From Sorangium cellulosum (GTDB lineage Bacteria; Myxococcota_A; Polyangia; Polyangiales; Polyangiaceae): 64,000 nt of DNA. The notes beneath the pieces were generated by a model that worked only from the letters and a program-made list of their open reading frames with translations, ran no database searches and was not told the DNA's origin. Every line of letters begins with the position of its first letter. The stretch's first letter is position 1. Positions 1 through 8,975 of this stretch are shown here, piece after piece. The stretch is from the NCBI RefSeq assembly GCF_004135735.1, contig NZ_CP012670.1:868001-932000 (forward strand). Direction: 5' to 3'. The position numbers were made by a program, and so were the translations under genes.

Positions 1-161
1 CGGGCGCCCATGCGCGCCGCCGCGACCGCCTGGTTCGCGCCCTTGCCGCCGGGCGCGGTGAGAAAGCGGCGGCCCAGCACGGATTCGCCCGGACGCGGCA
101 GCCTCGGGCCATAACCGATGAGGTCGGCGGTGATCGACCCGCAGATCGCGAGCAGCCCCAT
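1..161 (-). CDS. rbsK: Ribokinase / PfkB-family sugar kinase, N-terminal part (runs off the window)
   Basis: Reading the minus strand from an ATG at 161, the frame is open to the window edge (53 codons). It gives [14 protein letters not shown], then [12 protein letters not shown], then [18 protein letters not shown]. The early GSI-AD segment and the [13 protein letters not shown] signature are the N-terminal sugar-binding region of ribokinase-like PfkB kinases, which phosphorylate ribose or a related sugar with ATP in the cytoplasm. The C-terminal half, with the catalytic Asp and anion hole, lies outside the window, so the substrate cannot be confirmed. The gene is divergent from the acetyltransferase that starts at 220, so the 58 bp between them must hold both start regions. 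The family is clear; ribokinase rather than another PfkB sugar kinase is likely. Confidence 0.8.
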   Translation of the reverse strand, partial: MGLLAICGSITADLIGYGPRLPRPGESVLGRRFLTAPGGKGANQAVAAARMGA

Positions 162-219
162 CCCCGCCGCATACCACGAATGCGGCGGCGCTCATGCGTT
201 TTGGCCAAGGAGGCCCCGT

Positions 220-1020
220 ATGCCCGAGGTGTCAGAGATTCACGAATCCAGCGCCCTGTTCCTCGCCGCCTGGAAGCGCTTCAGCCGTGGCCTCCCCGCC
301 CGCCGCATCGAGGACCTCGACGGGGTCTCCCTCATCCTCACGGGGACGCAGATGGCCTTGCTGAACGTCGCCGCGCTCTCCTCGGCGGCGCGCGACCGCG
401 GCGATCTCGAGCGCCGGGCGCGCGCCGCCGTCGAGCGCGCCGGCCGGAGCGGCCTCCCCTGGTCCTTCGCGGTCCCCGAGCCGTGGGCGCCCGGCGGCGA
501 TCTGGCGGAGGCCGCCGGCGTCCTGACCCGGCTCGGCTTCGCGCCGGCCGAGCGGGTCACGGGCATGGCGACCGACGCGCTCGCGCCGCCGCGCCGCGAG
601 CTCGCCGATCTCGAGCTCCGGCGCGTGTCCGACGCCGAGACCCGCGCCGCCGTCGCCGACCTCAACGCCGGCTGCTACGGCGTCTCGCTCCCGGAGGGCC
701 GCGCCGCCATGGCGCACCCGTCGATCTGGGGCGAGGGCGCGTTCGGGCGGGTGGGGTACCTCGGCGGCCAGCCCGTGTGCTGCGCGGCGACCTGCATCGT
801 GGAGGGCGTGCGCTACGCCGCCCTCGTCGCCACCGCCGCCGAGCACCGGCGCAAGGGGTACGCCGAGGCGGCCCTGCGCGGCTGCCTCGACGACGCGCTG
901 AGGGCCACCGGCATCCGCAGGACGGCCCTGCACGCGTCGGAGATGGGCCTCGGGCTCTACGAGGCCATGGGCTACCGCGCGATCACGCGCTTCGCGTTCT
1001 ACGTGCCGCCGCAGGCCTGA
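220..1020 (+). CDS. GNAT-family N-acetyltransferase
   Basis: A 266-aa protein. The ATG at 220 is chosen because AAGGAGG lies 7 bases upstream; an in-frame ATG at 118 would overlap the divergent ribokinase start. Around residues 206-217 the stretch AEHRRKGYAEAAL matches the R/Q-x-x-G-x-G/A acetyl-CoA pyrophosphate-binding motif of GNAT enzymes, and the C-terminal LGLYEAMGYRAITRFAFY is the usual last strand of the fold. The first ~130 residues are a poorly conserved extension, giving a length nearer to two-lobed GNATs than to the 150-aa minimum. The substrate is unknown. The gene converges on the lipoprotein gene that ends at 1034. Confidence 0.8.
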   Translation: MPEVSEIHESSALFLAAWKRFSRGLPARRIEDLDGVSLILTGTQMALLNVAALSSAARDRGDLERRARAAVERAGRSGLPWSFAVPEPWAPGGDLAEAAGVLTRLGFAPAERVTGMATDALAPPRRELADLELRRVSDAETRAAVADLNAGCYGVSLPEGRAAMAHPSIWGEGAFGRVGYLGGQPVCCAATCIVEGVRYAALVATAAEHRRKGYAEAALRGCLDDALRATGIRRTALHASEMGLGLYEAMGYRAITRFAFYVPPQA

Positions 1021-1033
1021 GCCCGGCCGGAGC

Positions 1034-1798
1034 TCACCGCAGCGCCTCCGGCGGCGTCTCGAGCACGCAGAGCGCCGTCTCGGGATCGCAGGTGACGCGC
1101 TCCTCCAGATCCGGGTTGATCCCGGATCCCGTGAGCCTGCCCGCCTTCGGATCCGCCTGCGGATCGCAGAGGCTCGGGTCGATGCCGGGCTCTCCCATGT
1201 TGTCGACGCCGCAGGAGACCGCAGGGGCGAGGCCCACGACGCTGTAGGACGCGGTGCAGCCGTCCTTCGTGTACGTCAGATCCGCCGTCATCTGCGTCCC
1301 CGGGAGCGCCGCCGTGACGTAGACGCGGACGTTGCTCCACTCGTAGCGGATGTTCGTCGCGGGCCGCTCGTCGGACGCCGGGAGCGAGAGCTCCGCGGCG
1401 CTGAGCGAGGGCACCGTGCAGACGTCGTTGTCGTCCGGGTCGACCGACGTGAACTCGCCCATCGAGAGCACATCCCCGCCGTCGACCTCGAGCCCCGCGC
1501 CCTGCGCCTCGGTGGCCAGCGCGCCGAGCCCCGTCGTGCGAATGTAGAGCAGCGCCCTCTCCAGGTCCTGCACCTCGCGATCCTTCGCCGAGGAGGGGTT
1601 GTATTTCTCCATCCCGATGACCTCGCCCCGCAGCGTGTCGCAGTCGCCCTCGCCGACCTTCGAGCCGGGCTTCAGCGTGTATTTCGCGGCGAAGCCGCCG
1701 TGCGCGACCGTGCAGTTGATCTTCGGCTGCTCGCAGGACGCGATCAGCGCTGCGAGGACGACCATCAGACCGGCTTGCATTCCGTAGGTTCGTTTCAT
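1034..1798 (-). CDS. Predicted lipoprotein, partner of the TonB receptor
   Basis: A 254-aa protein with an N-terminal signal (MKRTYG followed by a hydrophobic run) ending in the lipobox LIASC, Cys 22, so it should be lipidated and held in the periplasm or outer membrane. The mature part has several Cys residues (INCTV, DVCTVP, KDGCTAS, VSCGVD, LCDP, TCDPETALC), suggesting a disulfide-stabilised fold. No enzyme family is recognised. It starts 27 bp after the stop of the TonB-dependent receptor on the same strand and is almost certainly co-transcribed with it. By analogy with other outer-membrane receptor/lipoprotein pairs it may bind or process the same ligand; that is inference. Confidence 0.65.
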   Translation of the reverse strand: MKRTYGMQAGLMVVLAALIASCEQPKINCTVAHGGFAAKYTLKPGSKVGEGDCDTLRGEVIGMEKYNPSSAKDREVQDLERALLYIRTTGLGALATEAQGAGLEVDGGDVLSMGEFTSVDPDDNDVCTVPSLSAAELSLPASDERPATNIRYEWSNVRVYVTAALPGTQMTADLTYTKDGCTASYSVVGLAPAVSCGVDNMGEPGIDPSLCDPQADPKAGRLTGSGINPDLEERVTCDPETALCVLETPPEALR

Positions 1799-1825
1799 GG
1801 GAATCTCCGCCTCGCGCGGCGCGGC

Positions 1826-4800
1826 CTAGAAGGTCACCTTGGCGCTGATCCGGAACGTCCTCGGCGCCTGGTACGCGATCGCCTTGCCGAAGTTCGGGTT
1901 CTTGTTGACCGGATCGAACGCGGTGCCATCGGCGTTCGTCAGGTTGGCGAGGTCGGCCGTCGTCCCCCCGGCGATGGGCTGCACCTGCGCCGCCGTGTAC
2001 CGCTGGTCGACGGCCGTCGTGGCCTGGAAGTTGAAGAGGTTGAACCCGTCGACCGCGAGGATCAGCGCGCTGTCCCTGGCGAGCTGCACGCCCACGCCGA
2101 CGTGAGCGTCGATGTCGTGCACCCAGGGCAGGCGCTCGCCGCTCCCGCGCGGCAGGATGAAGACCTCATCCGGGCCGTAGAGCAGGTGGGCGCCGAGGTG
2201 CGAGGTCGGCGCGCCGGAGCGGGCGCGGTAGGCGCCGCCGACGTTCACGAAGAGCCCGTTCTCGAAGACGAAGTCCTTCGCGCCGTACAGCTTGATCTGG
2301 TGCCGGTGATCCCCCGGCAACGGGCCCTCGCGGTTGGGGAGGAGCGACAGCAGGTCGAAATCCGTGTTCATGTTCGGATCGAGCTGCTGGGTCTCCGGCT
2401 TGAACAGCCCGGACCAGTTGCCGCGCAGCCACGAGAGCCTGTAGCTCGCCTGCGCGAGCCAGCCGCCGGCGAACACCTTCTCCGCGTACACGGTGAACGC
2501 GTCGTAATCGCGCTTCCCCTTCGGGAAGTCCTTGGCGGCGCCGTACCCCGGGTTGGCGATGAAGTAGCTCTGCGCCTCGTCGCGGCTCAGATCCTCGATG
2601 ATCCGGTTCTGCCAGCGCTTCGTGTACGTGGCGCCGATCCGCACCTTGGGCATGACCTCGTACTCGCCGCCGAGGACGATCTCGTCCGACGACTGCGGCT
2701 CGAGCTCCGGATCGATGGGCGCCTTGTCGCTCCCGATGACGTTCCAACGCTGGTTCGGCGCGTGGGGGCCGTTGAACACGAGGTGCCCGTCCTCGTCCTC
2801 GCACTCGGCCTGGGTCTGCCCCTGGTCGCTGGGATCGCACGCCCCCGCGTCGCGGAACGCGTAGATGAGCCGCTCGCCGGGGATCAGGCGATCGACGAGG
2901 TTGAGCGGCACGCTCTCGTAGTACCGGGCATAGTTCGCGAACAGCTTGGACTTGCCCGATTGCGTGATGTCATAGATGACGCCGACCCGCGGCGACCACT
3001 GGTGCGGCAGGACCATGGCCCGGTTGCCGTCGTCCCCGTAGAGCAGCTGGGCGTCGTAGCGGAGCCCGGCGTTCAGGGTCACGCGATCGAGGATGCTCCA
3101 GCTGTCCTGCACGAAGCCGCCGACCGTGAGCGACGTCGAGTCCGACTCGTACTTCGCGAGCGACACCGGGTCGTCCGGGCCGCCCAGGAAGCCCTGACGG
3201 CGATAGTCGTAGACCACCGTGCCATCCGGGAACTCGGTCAGGATGGTGCCGCCCGACTGCCCGCGCTCGTTGTGATAGCCCATCACCTCGACGTCGACGC
3301 CGCTCTTGACGACGTGGTGGCCGAGGGCCGAGACCAGGCTGGTCAGCATGGCCTTGGCCTGGTAGCGCGTGAGGACCGACTCGCTCAGCACGCCCGGGCC
3401 GCCGGTGTAATAATAGCCGGGCACCGGGCACAGCTCGCTGCCCTCGGCGGCGCCCTGCACGCAGCGCTGCGTCGCGTCGCTCGGCTCGAACTCGTGGACG
3501 GAGCGCGGCGGCGAGCGCTGCCAGAGCACCTGGACGACGTCGGAGAGCCCCTCTCCGCTCCCGATCGTCGTCCCGTCCGAGGCGCGCACGGCGCTGAGCT
3601 CGTGGTGCATGCCGAGCGTGACGTCGAGCAGGTGCGTCTTGTTCTTGAAGGCAGAGGACCACTTGAGCGAGGCGTCGGTCGCGTTGGTCACGTACCTGTG
3701 CGCGATGGCGTCGTACGCGCCGTTGATGATGCCGCCGTTGTAGGCGTTGTCGATCTCGATCCTGCCGTCCTTCGGGTTCATCCCGAAGGTCCCGTCTCCG
3801 CCCGACACGGTCGGCGTGCCGTGAACGGACAGCGCCACGGTGTTGTCCGGATCGATGGCCAGCGTCAGCTTGCCGATGTACTGAATGCTCTGCTGCCTGG
3901 CATAGTAGACGTCCCGCGTCTCCGACAGGCGCTTCTCCGCCTCCGCCTCGGTCTCGCCCGGCGGCACGGGGACGTCCAGGTTCCGCTCGAGGCGATAGGT
4001 CGCGAGCGACGGGGAGACCCCGGCGTAGAACCACAGCCTGTCCTTCAGGATCGGGCCGCCGATCTCGACCCCGAAGTCGCGGATCCCGTCGAGGCTGACG
4101 TCGGTGCCGATCGCGCTCTCTTGCTGGACGACCCGGGCCCGCGCCCCCTCGAAGAGGCCGGGCGTCAAGCCGAGGAAGACCGAGCCGTGGAGCTCGTTGG
4201 AGCCCGACTTGGTGACGACGTTGTAGTAGCCGCCCGTCGAGCGGCCGTATTCCGGCATGTAGCCGCCCGTGATGACGTTGACCTCGTCGATGAACTCGAC
4301 CGAGAGCGGCGTCCCGAGGATGCCGAACCCCGGGTTGTTCACCGACACGCCGTCGATCACATACTGGTTCTCCGGCGAGGTCGTCCCGCTGATCGACACG
4401 CCGTACCGGTCGGCGAACGCGCCCGGCGCGACCTCGGCGAGGGACTCGAACGACCGGGTGGCCGACCCCTTCGCGCCCGGCGGGTTGAGCGGGATGCGGC
4501 TCATGAACTCGGAGCTCACGTTGACGCCGGTCGCGCTCGAGCCGACATCGACCGTCGGCGAGGCGGCCACGACGACGATCTCCGTCGCCTGGAGCGCCTC
4601 CGGCAGGAGCTGGCTGTTCACCCGGATCGTGCTGTCGAGCCGCAGCTCGATGCCGCCGCGACTGTACGGCCGGTAAGCCTCCTTGTCCAGCCGGAGCGTG
4701 TAAGTCCCCGGCGGCAGGTTCGGGACACGGTATTGACCGGAGCTATCGGTCACCACGACCTGCTCCCCCTGGAGCGAGGGCGACGTGACCGTGACGACCA

Positions 4801-4951
4801 CATCCGGGGTCGGCTGGTTCGTCGCGGCGTCGATGACCGTCCCCGTGAGCACCGCGGAGCCGGTCGCGAACGCCGTGGTGCTCGAGAGCGCGCCCGCGAG
4901 CGCGAGCAACGGAGCGGCCCACCGGCCGCGCTTGACATGCAAAGGATTCAC
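1826..4951 (-). CDS. TonB-dependent outer-membrane receptor with carboxypeptidase-regulatory-like domain
   Basis: 1041 aa from a GTG at 4951, preceded by AGGAG five bases upstream; the frame continues upstream to 4999 without a better signal. A signal peptide (WAAPLLALAGALSSTTAFA) is followed by a carboxypeptidase-regulatory-like beta domain, about residues 35-115 (GTVIDAATNQPTPDVVV, SSGQYRVPNLPPGTY), then the plug domain (YVIDGVSVNNPG, FIDEVNVITGGYMPEYGRSTGG, VVTKSGSNELHG), then a large 22-strand-type barrel ending in Phe (FRISAKVTF), the usual BAM signal. The domain order is that of SusC-like or Oar-like receptors common in myxobacteria; Oar of Myxococcus is a protein-secretion/TonB receptor with this layout. 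Ligand unknown. First gene of a two-gene unit with the lipoprotein gene downstream. Confidence 0.9.
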   Translation of the reverse strand: MNPLHVKRGRWAAPLLALAGALSSTTAFATGSAVLTGTVIDAATNQPTPDVVVTVTSPSLQGEQVVVTDSSGQYRVPNLPPGTYTLRLDKEAYRPYSRGGIELRLDSTIRVNSQLLPEALQATEIVVVAASPTVDVGSSATGVNVSSEFMSRIPLNPPGAKGSATRSFESLAEVAPGAFADRYGVSISGTTSPENQYVIDGVSVNNPGFGILGTPLSVEFIDEVNVITGGYMPEYGRSTGGYYNVVTKSGSNELHGSVFLGLTPGLFEGARARVVQQESAIGTDVSLDGIRDFGVEIGGPILKDRLWFYAGVSPSLATYRLERNLDVPVPPGETEAEAEKRLSETRDVYYARQQSIQYIGKLTLAIDPDNTVALSVHGTPTVSGGDGTFGMNPKDGRIEIDNAYNGGIINGAYDAIAHRYVTNATDASLKWSSAFKNKTHLLDVTLGMHHELSAVRASDGTTIGSGEGLSDVVQVLWQRSPPRSVHEFEPSDATQRCVQGAAEGSELCPVPGYYYTGGPGVLSESVLTRYQAKAMLTSLVSALGHHVVKSGVDVEVMGYHNERGQSGGTILTEFPDGTVVYDYRRQGFLGGPDDPVSLAKYESDSTSLTVGGFVQDSWSILDRVTLNAGLRYDAQLLYGDDGNRAMVLPHQWSPRVGVIYDITQSGKSKLFANYARYYESVPLNLVDRLIPGERLIYAFRDAGACDPSDQGQTQAECEDEDGHLVFNGPHAPNQRWNVIGSDKAPIDPELEPQSSDEIVLGGEYEVMPKVRIGATYTKRWQNRIIEDLSRDEAQSYFIANPGYGAAKDFPKGKRDYDAFTVYAEKVFAGGWLAQASYRLSWLRGNWSGLFKPETQQLDPNMNTDFDLLSLLPNREGPLPGDHRHQIKLYGAKDFVFENGLFVNVGGAYRARSGAPTSHLGAHLLYGPDEVFILPRGSGERLPWVHDIDAHVGVGVQLARDSALILAVDGFNLFNFQATTAVDQRYTAAQVQPIAGGTTADLANLTNADGTAFDPVNKNPNFGKAIAYQAPRTFRISAKVTF

Positions 4952-5075
4952 GAAGGCTCCTGAGTTCGGCAGTGAACGACCGTGGACCACGATACACACG
5001 GCGTCGCGCCGAGCCTAGCCCGTTGTCGCCCGGGCTCGTGTCCCTGCGTGCCCCCCCTGGCTGCGCGCGTGAGGT

Positions 5076-5102
5076 CTCGCCGGGCCGACCGGGCCCGGCG
5101 AG
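5076..5102 (-). terminator. Strong hairpin downstream of the 5174-6112 lipoprotein gene
   Basis: An 11-bp perfect inverted repeat (CTCGCCGGGCC and its complement) around a 5-base loop lies about 70 bp after the stop of the minus-strand lipoprotein gene and about 125 bp before the TonB receptor start. No T-tract follows. It may end the upstream transcript; the role is inferred from position and stem strength only. Confidence 0.35.
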
Positions 5103-5173
5103 GGGGCTCCGGGCGGGGTGGGCCCCGCGCGGAGCTCGGGGCGCCGGGCCAGGCCTCGCTCAGGAACGAGCCA

Positions 5174-6112
5174 TCATGGGCGCGACCAGCCGTTGATCGG
5201 GGCGCCTGGAGTCCGCGCGAGGAAAGCCCGCACGCCGGGCGGCGGGGATGCCCACGGCGCGAGGCGCGCCGGGAGCCGCTCGATCGGCACCATGGCCGAG
5301 CGCGAATAGGAGCTCCACGCGCCGTCGCCGCAGGCATAGCAGGCGCCGCGCGCGAGCTGCGCGGTCATCCGGAGCCAGCCCCGGGCGGCGTATCCTGGCG
5401 CGAGCTTCACGAGCGCCGGGGGGTCCTGCGCCTGCCGTGCGGCGACCGGGATCTCCTCGAACGCGTCGAGGAGCGCCGCGGCCTCGCGCTGCAGCGCCGG
5501 CACGCCGGGCACCTCGGCGAGCAGATCGACGGCCGCGCCCCGCTCGGCGTCCCACACGACGAACCCCGCGCCGTCGAAGCCGTGCGCGCCGCATGCGTAG
5601 GTGTACGTCCGCTCCTCGATGAACAGGTACGGCCCCACGCTCCCGATCACCGTGGCCCGGTGCTCGATCACGTTGCTCCCGTCCGCGTCCGGCGGCGTGA
5701 TCACCTCCTGGCGCGCGCCGGCCCCGCGCAGCACGAGGTGCGCGCGTTGCCCCGTGCCCTCGCCCGGCCCGTGCACGTCCCCGAGCGCGAGCTCGCAGGC
5801 CGAGGTCTCCACGTCCTCCGTGCGGATCTCCCAGCGCCACTCCCCTCGCCGGGTCGCCACGACGATCCCGGGCTCCTCGCGCAGGACCGCGCCGTCCTCG
5901 GCGACGTGCCATGTCGTCCCGCCGCCCTCGCTGCTCCACACGAGGACCGCCCCGCCCGTCGCGGTGTCCTCCGCCGCCTGGGGCTCGGGCGCGCGCGCGG
6001 CGGGCGCGGGCTGGACATCGATGGTGACGGGAGGCGCGGGCTGGGGCCGGGCGGCACAGCCGGAGGTCAGCGTCAGGAAGGCGATCCAGAAGGCAGGTCG
6101 GGAGCGCAGCAT
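5174..6112 (-). CDS. Predicted lipoprotein of unknown function
   Basis: 312 aa from the ATG at 6112, chosen because the signal peptide (MLRSRPAFWIAFLTLTSGC, lipobox TSGC) begins there; an in-frame ATG at 6136 would add eight residues before the signal. A Pro/Ala-rich linker follows the lipid-binding Cys. The body is mixed beta and helix with motifs such as VLVWSSEGGGTTWHVAEDG and YLFIEERTYTYACGAHGFDGAGFVVWD. There are four or more Cys in the mature part. No family is recognised. It stands alone: the strong hairpin at 5076 separates it from the TonB receptor, and the ParA-type gene upstream is on the other strand. Confidence 0.6.
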   Translation of the reverse strand: MLRSRPAFWIAFLTLTSGCAARPQPAPPVTIDVQPAPAARAPEPQAAEDTATGGAVLVWSSEGGGTTWHVAEDGAVLREEPGIVVATRRGEWRWEIRTEDVETSACELALGDVHGPGEGTGQRAHLVLRGAGARQEVITPPDADGSNVIEHRATVIGSVGPYLFIEERTYTYACGAHGFDGAGFVVWDAERGAAVDLLAEVPGVPALQREAAALLDAFEEIPVAARQAQDPPALVKLAPGYAARGWLRMTAQLARGACYACGDGAWSSYSRSAMVPIERLPARLAPWASPPPGVRAFLARTPGAPINGWSRP

Positions 6113-6361
6113 GCCGGCCGGACTAGCACGGGGCATGCCGCGGAACGGCGCGGGGAAAGCCCGTGCGGCGACAGGGGCGGGTGTCGTCGCGCGCCCGCGC
6201 GGCGTGGCTGGCGGGCCTCATCGCGGGATCCTGAGCCGGCCTGCCGCGCGGGTGAGCTCTGCGTGGAGGCGCGCGGCCTCGGCCGCCTCGCTCCTCGACG
6301 TGCCCCTGCTAATCCGCCGGAACTTCCGAGCGGTACGGCTGTGGCGTATGCTCCCACCGGC

Positions 6362-7268
6362 ATGCCGGATCGACCGAAGCAGAGCGTCCTCGCGGTGCAG
6401 AACATCAAGGGAGGGGTCGGCAAGACGACGATCGCCGTCAACCTGGCCGCGCTCCTCGCCGAGAGGCACCACCGACGCGTCCTTCTGATCGACGCCGACT
6501 CGCAGTGCAACGCCAGCCTGTACCTGCTCAGCGACCAGCGCTTCGAGGCGAGGACGCGCGAGGACAAGGAGCGCCGGGAGGGCAACCTCCACGATCTGTT
6601 TCACGGCGACGTGCGGTACTTCGACGTGGTGAGCGGCAAGCCGCGCGGCCCGCTGCGCAAGGTGAGCGATTACCAGGAGCCCGTGCGGACGTGCGCCGGC
6701 GGGGGCTCGCTCACGCTCGTGTACGGGAGCGCGAGGATGTTCGAGGTGCAAGAGATCGCGGCGGAGATCGTCGTGTCGCGGATCAAGAAATGGCTGCCCA
6801 GGACCGGCAATGCGTACGAGCACGTCATCATCGACTGCCCGCCGAGCATCAGCAGTGTCAGCCTGGCGGCGCTCAAGGCGGCGGACAGGATCCTGGTCCC
6901 GATGACGGCGGATCAGTTCTCGCTGCACGGGCTGCCGCTCCTCATGAGAGCGCTCAAGGAGTACAAGAAGGTCCTGGACATCAAGGCGGAGGTCGCCGGG
7001 GTGGTTCTCAGCATGTTCCCGCCGGCGAACGACGCCGATCAACGCGCCAAGGCAGAGCGGTTACGTGCAAGGGATCAGCGATCTGTGCGCGGCGCAGAAG
7101 CCTGCGGTTCGCTGCCTCTCCGCGGTGATCTCCAGGGATGAGGCGTACCGTGACTCGTTCGAGCGGAACGAGCCGCTGCCGTTCTCCGGCGATCCGGCGC
7201 ACGCGCGGCTCGTCGACGAGCTTGAGGCGGTCGCGCACGAGGTGGGGCTGCTTGGAGGTGCGCCATGA
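6362..7268 (+). CDS. ParA/Soj-like P-loop ATPase, interrupted by an apparent +1 frameshift near 7061
   Basis: The first frame gives QSVLAVQNIKGGVGKTTIA (deviant Walker A KGGVGKTT, residues ~15-22), VLLIDADSQCNASLYL (A' motif) and YEHVIIDCPPSISSVSLAAL (Walker B), then SMFPPANDADQRAKAER. At 7061 the sequence carries one base too many: reading on in frame gives an unrelated Arg-rich tail stopping at 7141, while skipping one T at 7061/7062 continues as YVQGISDLCAAQKPAVRCL to a stop at 7268. The rebuilt protein is 301 aa, a normal ParA length. The true stop overlaps the next ATG (ATGA), implying translational coupling. ParA-type ATPases position DNA or protein cargo. The extra base may be a sequencing error, a pseudogene mutation or a programmed shift. 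No ParB gene is adjacent. Confidence 0.8.
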
Positions 7269-8017
7269 CGAGCCCCGAGCGTACGGGCAGTGATGGAGTA
7301 CGGGCAGCGCGCGCGCTGCTGAGCCTGGTCGAGGAGCACTCCGCCGACGACTTCCAGGCCGCCGAGGCGATCCTCGGTGGGCAGAAGGAGCTGGCGCAGG
7401 TCCTCCAGCTGCTCCGCGACTTCAAGCGGCAGCAAGGCCCCGAGGACCAGGAGCCCGTGTCGATTGAAGGGCTGCGCGAGATCGTGAAGAAAGAAGTCGT
7501 CGAGCTTGCCCGAGCCAATGCCGAGGTCGAGCCGAAGATCCGTGATTTGTGCGAGCGGCTTGCTGGCCCATTACCAAACTCGACGCTCGAAAACACAGTC
7601 GAACAAATTCTTGCTCATCTGGACGATAGATATTCTAATGCCGCAGGGAGAGTATTGAATTTTGCGGGTGTGCTCCGTGTCGCGTCTTTTACTGCGGGAC
7701 CGGCTCATCGGGAAAGAATCGAGTCGCTTCTCCGCGGGCTCGCGATCTCGGCGATCGCCGAGAACGTGATCATGCTGCCGACGCTGCACTCCATTGCGCA
7801 GCTCCGAACCATGTGGGCGCCCAATCCGCTGCCCTACAAGGCTCAGGAATCACGCCAGCACCTCGCAGAGAGGCTCATCAAGGACGCGGAGCGGCTGGCG
7901 TCTGACAAGATCGAGGACATCACGACCCGCTTGCTGGCCGAAGGGCTGCGCGGCCCTGCCGACCGGGCGATCGCGGAGACACGCCGGAGGAACAAGAAGG
8001 CGGCCCATGGCGAGTAG
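7265..8017 (+). CDS. Unknown helical protein, second gene of the ParA cassette
   Basis: 250 aa, starting on the ATGA that ends the ParA-like gene. The composition is strongly helical: an N-terminal segment rich in Glu/Leu (ALLSLVEEHSADDFQAAEAILGG, REIVKKEVVELARANAEVEPKI) likely forms coiled coil, and the C-terminal ~60 residues (QHLAERLIKDAERLASDKIEDITTRLLAEG) are also helical with a basic tail RRRNKKAAHGE. No family is recognised. Between about 7560 and 7700 the DNA is clearly AT-richer and uses codons rare in this genome (ATT, TTT, AAT, AAA, AGA), unlike its neighbours, which suggests transfer. Position as the partner of a ParA ATPase could make it a ParB-like adaptor or a cargo protein, but no helix-turn-helix is evident. 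Confidence 0.6.
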   Translation: MTSPERTGSDGVRAARALLSLVEEHSADDFQAAEAILGGQKELAQVLQLLRDFKRQQGPEDQEPVSIEGLREIVKKEVVELARANAEVEPKIRDLCERLAGPLPNSTLENTVEQILAHLDDRYSNAAGRVLNFAGVLRVASFTAGPAHRERIESLLRGLAISAIAENVIMLPTLHSIAQLRTMWAPNPLPYKAQESRQHLAERLIKDAERLASDKIEDITTRLLAEGLRGPADRAIAETRRRNKKAAHGE

Positions 8018-8888
8018 GCGATCGCGCCGCGACTCACTGCGCGAGAAGCTGCTCGCGGAGGTTGGCCGGCAGGTCGAGCGCCGGCTCGGAGGCTCCGGGG
8101 CGGAGCTCGCTGGCTCCCAGCAGACCCTCGCTTACCTGAGCTGGCTCGCCTGGCACTGCAGCGGGTTCGCGACGGTCCCGGCGTTCCTGAACGCGGCACG
8201 CGCGGACATCCTCGCCATCTTGCATGCCGGCGCGCTCGGGGTGGAGCGCACCGCCCATGTCCACGCCCGGAGCCTCCTGGAGAATTTCGTGCGGCACTGC
8301 TACTTCGACTCGCGGCCATCCCTGTTCGTCGCGCGTTGCCTCCTCCCCGAGGAGGACGTGAGGGACGTCTGGGCCGACCTGCTCGAGGAGATCCAGCGCC
8401 TCCCGCACTTCCAGCCGGCGCTCGGCGACGCCGCCGAGACCTCGATTCTGTTCTCCGAGATCGAGCACGCCTACAAGCAATCCAGCCGCTTCGTGCACGG
8501 CTCCACCGCCCGCTACCGGAGCCTTTACCGGGACATCCGCTCGATCGACCTCGACGCGGAGCGCGCCCGGGACCTCGATGCCTCGCTCCGGCGCCTCGGC
8601 GAGGCCTGCCTGCTCCTCCTGGCGCTGTATCACCTCGGGCCTTACCTGCTCGTCTCGCAGCCCATCCGGCGTTACATGATGCGTGACGCCATGGGCCCCC
8701 GCGGGCGCGCCTGCTTTCTGCGCTGCATGGAGTCCGTTCCCGTGACCTGGGCGCAGCACCAGCGCGCTGCGGCGCTCCGCGCCTTTCGGGAGCGAAAGCG
8801 GAAGCCCTTTCCGACGAGAGATGGCCTGCTGCTCGACAGGAAGGGGCTCGCCCTGGTGGCGAGCCCGAGAGCGTCGACCACGTCGTAG
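8007..8888 (+). CDS. Unknown protein resembling DUF5677-type families, third gene of the ParA cassette
   Basis: 293 aa from an ATG at 8007 that overlaps the end of the previous gene by 11 bases, so the three genes form one coupled unit. A helical core holds GVERTAHVHARSLLENFVRHCYF and, some 70 residues later, YKQSSRFVHGSTARY. A conserved Arg/Glu helix followed by a Ser-x-x-x-His motif is seen in DUF5677 and similar uncharacterised, HEPN-like helical families; I offer this as a resemblance, not an assignment. The C-terminal part has a hydrophobic helix (ACLLLLALYHLGPYLLV) and a basic tail. Its gene ends 15 bp before a hairpin shared with the converging VWA gene. Confidence 0.6.
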   Translation: MASRRSRRDSLREKLLAEVGRQVERRLGGSGAELAGSQQTLAYLSWLAWHCSGFATVPAFLNAARADILAILHAGALGVERTAHVHARSLLENFVRHCYFDSRPSLFVARCLLPEEDVRDVWADLLEEIQRLPHFQPALGDAAETSILFSEIEHAYKQSSRFVHGSTARYRSLYRDIRSIDLDAERARDLDASLRRLGEACLLLLALYHLGPYLLVSQPIRRYMMRDAMGPRGRACFLRCMESVPVTWAQHQRAAALRAFRERKRKPFPTRDGLLLDRKGLALVASPRASTTS

Positions 8889-8902
8889 GCTTCCGCTCTC
8901 GA

Positions 8903-8936
8903 CTCCCGCTCGGCTCTCGGGAGCTTCCAGCGGGAG
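8903..8936. terminator. Hairpin between converging genes
   Basis: CTCCCGCT and AGCGGGAG form a perfect 8-bp stem, with a second short stem (GCTC/GAGC) inside the loop. It lies in the 87-bp gap between the stop of the ParA-cassette third gene and the stop of the VWA gene on the other strand, where a two-way terminator would be expected. There is no T-tract. Confidence 0.35.
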
Positions 8937-8975
8937 CCCAGGCCGCATGAGGATCTCCCTCGCCGCCGCTGGTGT

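Noticed and set aside
1700..4963. Long plus-strand open frame (over 1000 codons) antisense to the TonB receptor
   Set aside because: Arg/Val/Ala-rich composition without motifs; the minus-strand frame has signal peptide, plug and barrel motifs. High GC makes antisense frames long.
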